DNA from: Haberlea rhodopensis
Taxonomy: Eukaryota; Streptophyta; Magnoliopsida; Lamiales; Gesneriaceae
DNA length: 64,000 nt
NCBI GenBank assembly: GCA_907163345.1
Contig: CAJQUN010000003.1
Location: 5,870,821 to 5,934,820 of the forward strand
Direction: 5' to 3'
Positions 9,901 to 19,740 of this stretch are shown here, piece after piece. Under the pieces are notes generated by a model, which was given only the letters and a program-made list of their open reading frames with translations, was not told where the DNA came from and did no database searches. Every line of letters starts with the position of its first letter. The first letter of the stretch is position 1. The position numbers and the translations under genes were made by a program.

Positions 9901-12900
9901 TGATTGCAGTTTATCAGATTTTAAAGTACTTAAAAGGGTCTCCGGGCAAAGGCCTATTCTTTCGAAAAACAGATACAAGGGATGTTGAAATTTTCACGGA
10001 TGCTGATTGGGCAGTCTCAATAAGTGATAGAAGGTCAACATCATGGTATTGTTCTTTTGTGTGGGGAAACCTAGTAACTTGGAAAAGCAAGAAACAACAA
10101 GTGGTAGCAAGAAGTAGTGCCGAAGCTGAATTAAGATCAGTGGCTCATGGTGTTTGTGAAGCCTTATGGTTAAAAATGTTGCTTGAAGAACTGAAATTGA
10201 GTATAATACTACCTCTAAAACTACTATGTGACAACAAGGTTGCCATTGACATCTCACACAATCGAGTACATCATGATCGAACCAAACACGTGGAGGTAGA
10301 TCGACATTTCATCAAAGAAAAGATTGATGAAGGAACAATCAGCATTGTCTACATTCCCACATCAGAACAGACTGCAGACATACTTACTAAAGGCCTGTTT
10401 CGACCCATGTTGGAAAAATTCATTGACAAGCTTGGAATGCATAATTTATACACTCCAGCTTGAGGGGGAGTATTGATAATGATACTAAGAGTTTTGTAGA
10501 TCTTAGATTATAGATTTACTTATCTTATATTTAAATTGTAGATTAAGATTATCTTTTATAGTATTCTAAGATAGTAGAACTATTTTCTCCTCTATATATA
10601 GAGAACCTTTATTTGTATTCAAGTTAAGTTGATAAATTAATAAAAAAGAAGAAGTAGAGAGCACAGACTCTCTCGATTTATTCCTTCTATTTTGCTTTCA
10701 GCTAAGATATATTATTTTAGTTTTTAAAGCTATAATCTAGTGGTTAGGGTTGAACTTTTAAGGTTCAAGTGATTCTTAGTAGATTATCAATAATAAGTTC
10801 CATAAACATAAATATTGCCTTTGGGAACTTACTCATCATTGCCAATAAGCAATCTCTTGGGAACATAAGATCTTTTTAAATTCTTCTCAGACTGGAGAAC
10901 CACCGACTGTGATGGTTCTTCCTCTGCTGCATAAAACACGGAGAAAGAGGTTATATGCACAATTTCTGAAAATTAATGACATCAGACGTAGCCACATACG
11001 AAATACTGTTACGGATGTATAAGGGAATATAATAAAGGGCATACTTGTTTCTATACTGACAGAGAATATATCTACCTTCATCAACCAAACATATGAATTC
11101 ACTGATGCAGCATACAAATGGAAATATCTATGTAACAAATTGTTACGTCATGACAAATCTCAATAAGAGTACAGTATATCTACATCCAGTAACACGTGCA
11201 TATTATTATCCCCCCTATTCTTGTAACTGTCAGATTTAATGCATCCATCTATGCACGCAACCCCAAGTGAATGAACGTTCTCCATTGAGGGATAATATTT
11301 ACATAGTCCAAGAGAGAAATATACGTAGGTGTCCAATACCCTGAGAAATATGTCAATTTAGCGATGATATCAATCAAAACATAACTCGGAACAAACGAAA
11401 AATGGGTTAACTTGCATAATCTAACTAGGAACACAACAATGCTTTATATCATTATGAGCAAGAACATAACACAAATGCGTTAATAGTCAGCAGTAATACC
11501 TGTGATCCTGTGAAGAGTCCTTCTAGATGGATCCATTTTGTATCGCTCAGAACCAATACGAAATACTCGTTCTCCTGTTCATGTGATTTTAAACCGGCTG
11601 TTATGCACTCTGAGAAACCATCAATGTGAACTAATCTAAAACACTTAAATCTTAGATGTATTATATGAAATAGGATCAAAGCCTGGATGAAGTAGAGTTT
11701 GGAAACAGGAGGTTATGCATATGGACGGTCGTAATTAACTAAATTTCTTTATTTCACTCAAATGAAATAAAGTACGCATACTGGATGTGCCACACCAGGA
11801 TTGCAGAGTGGCGTACCTGGACGCAGCTTTACACTAACAACCGACTTACGATAAACATGATTTCTGCTCTTTGAAAGAATAGAAATAACACCCTTTTCTT
11901 CTTTTTTCCTCTTCTCAGCTGCTGCAACTGCTCGTGTAGCTTCCTGTAGATAAGGCATTAATGTTATCATCCAAATGAATGAAGACCTCAACCCACTAGT
12001 GCCTGTACTCAACAAACCTCATTAGCTTTCTTTGAGTTCCTCTCAATTGATTTTGACCACTTTAAATTACGGCCACAAGCACTCAACACCTTGGACATCC
12101 TGAGAGAATATCCATGAGTTGATCTTGTGTAAATGGCACCTCTTTTGCTTGATAGCATCAATTTTTGGCTGCAGAGCCAAGATCAGAAACATTAGGATGT
12201 ATGCATTAGTTTTACCAACAGGGCAAAAATAGAAAAATCACAAAAGGAAAGATGAATTAGCAAACTGTGCACCTGATTGTGGGCAAGGAACTTCTCCTGT
12301 ATGTAGCTCTTTTCCATGGAAACAAATATGGCCATACTTTGCGAGGTCCTAATGAATTGCTACTTTTGTCAGGCAACTGGGTACGGTTTAGATTCCACAC
12401 CAATGGAAATTTAGACAATTTGTAAGTCTTGGCAAAACCTGCGACTAGCAACAAACATAGTAATCATGTCCAATAATATAAAATCTTATTAAGAAACAAC
12501 ATAGAAGTCGAAATGGAGAATAAAATTTCACCACTTCATATATAATGAAAGAATAAAACAAACCTTTAGCTGACTGTCGCTTGCCAAATCTCATAGGTAA
12601 AATTGTTTGAGACCCAAGCCTGTGCAAGTTTAAATTTGCTGTTGAATCCCCTTTTCTCGCATGACTTTCTGAAGCTACTCTTATAATCTGATTTTTATTA
12701 TTCTTGTAGTAGCCATCAGATAATGATGCTTGAGACTTATTTAGCCCCAATGTAGATGAATCTTCGGGATCAGAAGTTGCAACCAATTGATTTGATCTTC
12801 GCTTGACATATGATATCTTTTTCCCCAGGTTCTCTTTGCCAAGTGTACTACTCTGGCTGTCTGAATTATTACCTGAACCAGTTTGGCATTCAGGAATTTG

Positions 12901-15900
12901 AAAAGACTTCACAGTCTCTTTTAAAACATCTAAAGTCTTTGCAGGACCACCACTTCCAAGGGGATTTGGCACATGCAAAGAATCTACCAAGTGGCAAGAT
13001 GCACTTCGCAACGATCTTTCAGTATGATTTAGGGGAAGTGACTGAGATTCAGAAGTATCTACCAGCCCTATTCTTGGTATACATGGAGCATCAACATTGA
13101 CTTGGTTGTTTTTAAGATAATCTATACAAGGACTTGATGGATAAACTGAGGAACTTAGAGTATGAGCTGGAGTAATGCTAGATGATGAAGGTTTTCTTAC
13201 TAGGCTATTACCCTTACGAATATATGAACTCGGAGATATCCTTGGCGTCTTTGGTGCATGACACTGAGGAGGAGGACAAGGATGTAACATAGGTCCAGCA
13301 ACATTGGTTGAGGAGTGATCGGTTCGATGCCATGTCCTTGATTTTGCAAAATGAGAAGGGAATTTCCTTGAAGTGTGAAAATTAAAAGCAGGATGACCGG
13401 AAAAAATGTTAGGGACAGCAGAGGTCAGTTTGTTTTTACTTGAGGACACTTTACCCGGTTTCTGAGGTAATGATGGCGGGACCTTAGTATTTGTTTGTAA
13501 CTGGTCAGAAGTTCCATTCTTGATAGATTTCCTAAGAGAGAAGGTTTTAGAGTGCCCTAGACACATGCTTTACGTTAGATGTTTGAAATCCCTCAAAAAT
13601 CATTTCACTTTCTGAATTGAAGTCTGTATGAGAAAGTAAATCTTCAGGAGAACTCATGCAATATGGAGTATCAAAGGCAGATGCCACCAGTTCATCACCA
13701 GATTGAGCAGCACAATCATTATCCTCCATCAGCACATACTGACAAAGTGTTTTGAATGAAAGCCGAGATCATCCTTCAGATGATAATTGTTATTACCATA
13801 AGCCAGAGTGCCATCTACATCCAGAATAGAAAAATTTTCACTACCATCTGTGCTTGCCATGTGCGTGGTTAAAGGAGTTTCTTCTCTTTGATCAGCATCC
13901 TGTTCAGCTAGTCTAAGAGACACCTGATCAAATTTCAAGTCATCACTAGCAAGGCAATACCCAATTGAATCATCAGCCAAACAAGATGACAAATTCAATC
14001 TTGGGCTGACACCTTTCATCTTCTTTATTTTGCCAGGAAATGAGCCATCTTCAGAAAAATCAACACCATCCAGGTGGGAATCTTCATCTACAGAGAGCCC
14101 TTCTTTTAATCTGAATTTCACCGCAGAGTTGTCTTCAGCAACAGGGAAATCAGCGTCTTTGACAGATGAAATATCTGTTGCCAAAAGACTAGCAAGTTCA
14201 TCAACAGAGCTACCTTTATCAATGGGCACAGCAGCATTTGAACCAGAGATACCCATTTGAGTACCTCTAGCTTTCCTCTTCCTCTTCCTCTTAATCTTGG
14301 ATGAATTATCAATACATAAGCCAGTTTTCAAATGATTTCTTGACTTAGAAATTCTTTCTATACAGCAACTTTTATTCGACAACTTGGGCCCGTCTTTGTA
14401 TGATTGGTTAACCGATTTTACCAAAGAAATATCAGCTTCAGCTAAAATACCTCTATGATCTGCTGAAAGACAATTAGAACTAGTCGCAGGGCCGAAAGGG
14501 CCGAAACTTACGTTTGAACAATCTGCAACAGCAGCAGCCTCGGAAATCCTTGCATCCTTTGAATTTGATGAACAAGAACCTCCAATTTCAGGTATGGTTA
14601 CCTGGTCCAGGAAGAATTCCTTGGAATTTGGGTCTGCAGACCTCATATCATAAACAACGACATTCTCTACCTCCTTACACGATGACTTTTCACACTCTGA
14701 AGCAGTACAAGATTTGTGATCTTCGGAAAGATGTTTGTCTTCCTGAACCTTGGGAATATTATTTTCATGATGCCTTAACAAGCCAGTAATATCTTCAACT
14801 TCAACTGAAGTCGGACATTTGAAAGGTACTTCATCAAAAGTATTTTCAAACAACACTAGCCCATCCTGAAGAGGCTGCTCATTAATACTATCCACCCTGA
14901 CAGCACCCAAACTAGTCAATAGATCCTTAGAATCAAGTAATTTATTCTCCAGATCCAATATAGAACCCGATTTTCGTACATGTAACTCAACGCTATCATC
15001 ATGCTGGAAGCCAAAATCGCCGCCGTTACCAACGTTTTCATTAGCTAAGAATGATCCACCTGCATGAACTGTGACTTCATCAGTCCTCAATTGGCTTGTA
15101 CAATCAGGACCCTTGGCAGTGTTTTCCCCCACATGGCCAGGGCACTCAGTACTCACATCATCGGACAAGTGCAGAGAAGAAGACAAAATGTTTAAACTGG
15201 TTTCTTTCATTTTTCGATCGGAAAAGGAGGGTCTATTTGTATCACTGCCAATGTTTACTTTCTCTGAAACTATGCTTCCTAAAGAAGGTAACAAATCTGC
15301 TTTAGGTAACACATTAACAGATGCACGAGACAAATTCACTTTTGAAAGAGTAGAATCTGCGTTTAGCTTTGATGCATCAGATGTGCTAATAGTGGAAGTT
15401 TCAAAATTAACAATTTCACCACTGTCCTCAGACAACTGCAACCTGATCCCATGCAAAATCTTCTTTCTGCTTCTCCTCTGTTTCTTTGATCTGCGTCCAA
15501 GTCTTCTGCCAGATTTAAAACTATTTAAGCCATGTGAATGCATGTCTTTCGAAGCTTCGTTCTCTGCAAAATTATCACCTAAGTTATCAGTCTTAAACGC
15601 AGTCACATATCCATTTCCAGAAATATTGAACTTTTCAAGCAGCTCTCTTTGAGGACAAAGCACACCAGATTGGAATCCTGGCATTTGTTCCATTATAACT
15701 TCGCTGCAATTGGCTGATCCCATATCAGACATTCTGTTAATTTTTCTAATCTTCTGATTCCTGGTTGACAAACACATCTCCTCCTTAGAAACTGGACTGG
15801 ATGGCACTAAAATAGCCTTCGCCACAAGAGAATTTGACTTAAATGAGATCGAAAGGTCCACTGAACTCTGCTCTATCCCTTGATTATCCTTTGCTATTGT

Positions 15901-16895
15901 CTCCAAGTACTCAAAGTTCTCTTTTTCTCTCCCTCTCATACTACTGCTACTCAGAATTTTCTTACCTCTAATGCGCCTTCTGCGTGCTTTTCCTAATCGA
16001 GTCCTATTCAAAGCACTCTTTTCTTGAACTCTCTTCATCTTCTTAGGTCTATCAAACTCGATCTTACTACTCTCCCTCCCTAACCTACCACTAAATCTAT
16101 GCAAATCCAAATTACTCTCCAAAAATTCTTGCTGTCTATTTTCTAGCTGTAAGGAAATCCCATCATATACACCACAATCCAACCCATTCCTATCATAATC
16201 CCTGTCAAAGGACAAGTCACGACCTCCACTGTTAACACATTCCCATCTCCTAGCATCAATATTCCTGTCAAAGAACAACTCACGACCACCATTGATACCT
16301 ACACTCCCAACTCCTAACATCATCTTCTCTCTCAGAGTGCAACTCACGATTCCCATTGTCCCACCTCCTAGCACCAGTGTTCGTATCCTTCCACATGTCA
16401 CGAGCTTCTATGCGAGAAACCCTAGAACTACTGTATATATCAGAAACCCTAGAAGAAACTTCCGTCGCACCACGGGTCAATTCTCGGCCCCAAGTTCGGG
16501 GAAAATCATAGATATAACCTATTATTACAGCCCCCACGAATCTCATCTTCTAAGATTGAGTCTCGCTGTGGATAATCATGTATGATTCGATAAGGTAAGT
16601 TTTCTTGATGCGGAGGGTGGTAGCGCTCAAGATAAGGTCTTCTCGGCGGATACAATTCGTGGAAATAGGATCTTTCCATAACTGGGAGATAAGGTGGAAG
16701 GGAGAAGTGTGAGGGAACTGGGAATTGGCCATCGTGGCGCCGTGGAAGTAGAGGCTGTGGCGGAGGTAGAAGAACATGCGGCGGATGTGGCGGTGGCGGC
16801 GGCGTCGGCAGTGTAAGATGGTGATGAATAAATTGAGGCGGTTGGAGAACGTTACCGTGTCTGGGATGACGGCGGAAGCGCGGCGGTAGATCCAT
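3907..16895 (-). CDS. CCCH zinc-finger protein, C3H7-like, 10 exons, first exon frame-broken
   Basis: Probable nuclear RNA-binding protein. Exons (minus strand): 16895-12564, 12438-12273, 12168-12018, 11943-11850, 11574-11500, 10926-10833, 5400-5130, 5042-5000, 4925-4822 and 4203-3907. All nine introns are GT-AG, and the frame is continuous from the end of exon 1 to the stop. Exons 7-10 encode five CCCH fingers (C-x7/8-C-x4/6-C-x3-H), from CQFFTRFGKC to CPDFESTGIC. Exons 2-3 carry the conserved KVWPYLFPWKRATY and YTRSTHGYSL stretches. Exon 1 encodes a proline-rich start (MDLPPRFRR) and a long Ser/Asp-rich, basic region, but its frame shifts near 16510, 16295, 13740 and 13555. These could be assembly indels, decay, or (for the first) a very small intron. 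A Copia element fills intron 6. It resembles Arabidopsis C3H7 (At1g21570); the N-terminal start is less certain than the 3' half. Confidence 0.85.
4204..4821 (-). other. Intron 9 of the zinc-finger gene
   Basis: The 618-bp intron between the donor at 4821-4820 (GT on the minus strand) and the acceptor AG at 4205-4204. The open stretches inside it resemble no protein that I know, and I see no repeat structure. Confidence 0.8.
5472..5701 (+). repeat. 5' LTR of the intronic Copia element
   Basis: The 230-bp repeat starts tattgataagg and ends tttgctttca. It differs from its partner at 10471-10700 by six substitutions, mostly around the ctctatatacagagg stretch. The PBS abuts its right end. Confidence 0.95.
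5816..5985 (+). repeat. Degenerate short repeats in the Copia leader
   Basis: About nine variants of gctacagtaacttcgcg follow one another in the untranslated leader between the PBS and the gag start. Spacing is irregular (roughly 15-30 bp). They may form a structured RNA leader or packaging region; no function is shown. Confidence 0.6.
6140..10463 (+). pseudogene. Copia gag-pol polyprotein, frame-broken
   Basis: Gag begins at 6140 (MASSNDKP). It is followed by a CCHC knuckle C-x2-C-x4-H-x4-C (6901-6942), the aspartic protease motif DSGAS (near 7190), a GAG-preintegrase zinc-binding region (near 7600-7700) and an integrase core with SDIWGP, RTDNG and an E in FERKN. The reverse transcriptase has DVKNAFLNGDL (near 9260) and YVDD (near 9510). 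RNase H ends at 10463. Single or double base losses break the frame near 6530 (gag), 8310 (end of integrase) and 9350 (middle of RT), so no full polyprotein can be made from this copy. Stop codons are otherwise few, consistent with recent insertion. Confidence 0.93.
10471..10700 (+). repeat. 3' LTR of the intronic Copia element
   Basis: 230 bp, starting tattgataatg directly after the polypurine tract and ending tttgctttca. The target-site duplication gctaa follows at 10701-10705. Confidence 0.95.
10923..10928 (-). promoter_or_regulatory. NAGNAG tandem splice acceptor of exon 6
   Basis: The minus strand reads tatgcag-cag-agg at the exon 6 boundary. Either AG keeps the frame, and the choice adds or removes one codon (T-A-E-E-E against T-E-E-E). 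Both could be used. Confidence 0.6.
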
Positions 16896-17049
16896 TCGCA
16901 GAGTTGCGTGTTTTCGTGTTCTTCGGTGTCTCCGGAAGTGTGGAATGTTCAACTTTAGCTGGCGAAATAGATTTTTTTTGTAATAAAAAAATAAAATTGA
17001 AATCAGTATTGAGCTGTAGTGGCATTGTTTGGGCTTTCAAGTGGCCCAA

Positions 17050-17947
17050 CAGAGTATAAAGCCTTGTACCGTGTAGAAGGCCTTTGTAAGATTTAGAAGC
17101 CCGTTGGGCCTTCCCAAATAAACCACTAGAAGTCTTTGTTTTTCTTTTTTTTTTTGTTCTTTTTATCAGTAAAATAAATTTTATAGATCAGATATTTTAT
17201 ATAACATTTGGTTGCCGTTTTCTTTTTTAGCTAAAAATAAGTAGAGATGCGCTTGAACAATGTCGGTATGCTGAATAATAATCGTGTACAATAACAACTA
17301 AGTATTTAATCTCAATAAAATAGAATAGACTACATAAACCATAGAAGAAATCAAATCGGATCGCACATATACATCAGTCTTCTCCAAATGCTTATCGGTC
17401 AGAATATCCATGTTAATTCATTTGGACTTCAAATCTTTGTATATAACTTCGAGTGATGCATTCTTCCTTTGTCCACTACTTTCGTGAAAAATGTCGAAAT
17501 TCATGAACCCTACTTGACGAACATACGCATTGTTTGGCAATCTTATAATTTTTAAAATTATAAGATGATCCAAATACCATATATTTATTTACGACAGTGA
17601 TTTTTATTATATCAATTTGAAGATGCTTATCTTCGTGCTAAAAGCTATCACATAATATTTAATCTGCGTAAAAATCCAAGCGATAATCTTGAATCTATAT
17701 AATAAAAAAATAGGCCTTACCTACACGATCTGGAAAACTAAACATGCTACGGGGGCAATAAAAGCTGATGAAATAAAAGGTTATTTCAATATAGTGAAAT
17801 ATATAGGATGTAATAATTGTACAACTTGACATACACCACTTTATCGTAAAAATAAATTGCTGATGTACGGTTAAGTTTAGAAATCTCCTCTCTAATTAAC
17901 CCTCAATTGAAAAAACAAAAAAAACAATTTCTTGTATTATTCTATGC
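17050..17947. other. Intergenic stretch upstream of the zinc-finger gene
   Basis: AT-rich sequence with no supported gene or repeat. Its left part should hold the promoter of the minus-strand zinc-finger gene, but I see no clear TATA box at a fixed distance from 16895. Confidence 0.5.
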
Positions 17948-17955
17948 ACTATTAC

Positions 17956-18366
17956 TAGGGGTGGTTAACGGGTTGATCCGATCCAATCCAAAACCATCCG
18001 GATCCGATAATCCCGGACCGGTCCGATCCGTTAAGGAACCGGATCAAATATGGTTCCGGTCCAACCGGTTCCGGGTTGGACCGGTTCCAATCCGGAATCT
18101 TTTTCTTCTATTTTTTTTCGAAATTTCAAATATATATTAGAATTAAAAAAAATTAAAAATAATGGATCCGGTTTCAATTCAGCCCGGATCCGTTTGGTTC
18201 GGATCCGGTAAGACACCGAGTCCGGGTCGGTAGAACCGATCCGGCCCGGTATAATACCGGTTCCGGATCGGTTCGAAATCGGTTAGCCCGATTTCGGTTC
18301 TGAATCGGGCTAACCAATCCGGTTTTGGGTCGGATCCGGATTGACCTGACTCGTTAAACAGTCCTA
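17956..18366. mobile_element. hAT-like MITE with CCGGATCCGG-rich interior
   Basis: The element begins taggggtggttaacgggt, and its other end is the imperfect inverted match actcgttaaacagtccta. It is flanked by near-identical 8-bp direct repeats, actattac (17948-17955) and catattac (18367-18374). The interior is built of many variants of ggatccgg and ggttccgg with no coding capacity. An 8-bp duplication and a TAGGGGTG-type end are typical of non-autonomous hAT elements. The element at 56410-57361 has the same architecture. Confidence 0.7.
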
Positions 18367-18374
18367 CATATTAC

Positions 18375-18849
18375 CAATCATTTCTTCTTCGAATCCATGA
18401 AAAATACTTATATGAATCCGATTTAAACTCACATATAAATAGACCAACTCAATATATTTGATTTAGAATAATTGATATGTATATTATATTTTTTTTTAGT
18501 TAAAATATATTATATTTTAATAATAAATGGGTATATAACTAGAGTATAAATCAGATGTTATCAGATATCCATGATGGTGAAATCAACTTTAGATTATTGT
18601 ATTTTTTGTGCTGAAAGTACTCCTTATCGAGCTTAAGTCACAAAAACAATCTCTTATAGGGGAAAGGCTGAGTACAGTATCCCAAAAAAGCCTAACCTCT
18701 CCTTGATCTCGCACATCAAAAAAAATTTTGTACACCTAGTTTACCCATTCAAAGTAGTTTGCATTGTCCCATCCACTCTCGTATAGCAAAAAATAGAGTT
18801 TAGTTTTTTTTAAATAATAATAATAATATCCATAGTTTTTTATTTTGAA
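18375..18849. other. Short AT-rich spacer
   Basis: Nothing recognisable between the hAT-like MITE and the Mutator-like element. Confidence 0.6.
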
Positions 18850-18858
18850 TTTTTTTAA

Positions 18859-18960
18859 CGGTAAAATTCGTAGAAGTCCCCTGTGTTATGTTTTATTTTC
18901 GCGAAATCCCCTTGTGTTAAAATAATAGTCATAAAACCCCCTGTTTTAAAAAAAATGCTA
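18859..18960 (+). repeat. Left terminal inverted repeat of the MULE
   Basis: Inverted match of 23158-23260, with a handful of substitutions over about 100 bp. The outermost bases read cggtaaaattcgtag against ggtacaattcataaa at the other end. Confidence 0.85.
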
Positions 18961-19740
18961 CATAAAACCCCCTCTCCGTTATTTCCAACAGAAACCGACG
19001 GAGAGTGGGGTGAACGCACGCAATATGCAGAGATTGTTACTTTTAGTCAATTTTTTGCTTTATTGTATGTGTAAATTGTCTCATATGCCCTCCATTATAT
19101 GTATAAATAAATATATCTTCTTCAAAAAATTTATTAAACTCCTTGAAAATCATGTTTTTAGAGGAATTTGGAGGCAAATCAAAGATTAATAAATAACACC
19201 TAGAAATAGAATTTGAAGGCAAATCAAAGATAATATATATATTTTTTGTTAATGGTGTAATTTTAAAGTAGAGTATAAATAAATATATACACGTTTAGCA
19301 ACAGTTATACATTTCAAAACCATAGATTAAAATGTAAGGGAGCTCATAACCATCCCCAAATCCTTGAACCCAAATTAATTAAGCAAGAATCCTGATATCT
19401 CGTGCACTCTCGTAACCCGAAAGAAGACTGCTTCGTTTTCAGTCCTTTAAATGGACACAATATGTTGGGGAACTACACAACATATCAAATTCTTCTCATA
19501 TCAAGACCAGGACCAACAATAATTCTAAAACCAAATCCTGTCAACATTTCTGTTTGTCAAGTTTCCAATAACAACATACAAAAAATTAGTGAATTTCATT
19601 AACATTTAATGTTTCAATCAAAATCTCATTTCGAAGCTCAACAACTTGTCTTCACCATTAATAAAAGCCAACAATCTGCTTCACCATTAATAAAAGCCAA
19701 AACCTACCAAAATAATACGTAAACACCTACTTATCCATCT

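Larger units (their letters stand above)
5472..10700 (+). mobile_element. Full-length Ty1/Copia LTR retrotransposon in intron 6
   Basis: Two 230-bp LTRs (5472-5701 and 10471-10700) bound the element, and a perfect 5-bp target-site duplication gctaa lies outside (5467-5471 and 10701-10705). The PBS tggtatcagagcc (5702-5714) follows the 5' LTR directly. A polypurine tract tgagggggag (10461-10470) precedes the 3' LTR. The LTRs begin TA rather than TG and end CA. I count six mismatches between them over 230 bp, so the insertion is fairly young but not new. It is transcribed opposite to the host gene. Without the element and one gctaa, intron 6 would be only about 200 bp. The domain order protease-integrase-RT-RNase H identifies Copia. 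Confidence 0.95.

Noticed and set aside
10722..10775. tRNA-like or SINE-like string ctagtggttag...ggttcaagtgattc
   Set aside because: Box-A-like and box-B-like words are present, but they are too close together, with no A-tail and no target duplication; it lies in the original intron 6.
14030..15652. Plus-strand frames of up to 193 codons
   Set aside because: Antisense shadows of the serine/aspartate-rich first exon of the zinc-finger gene.
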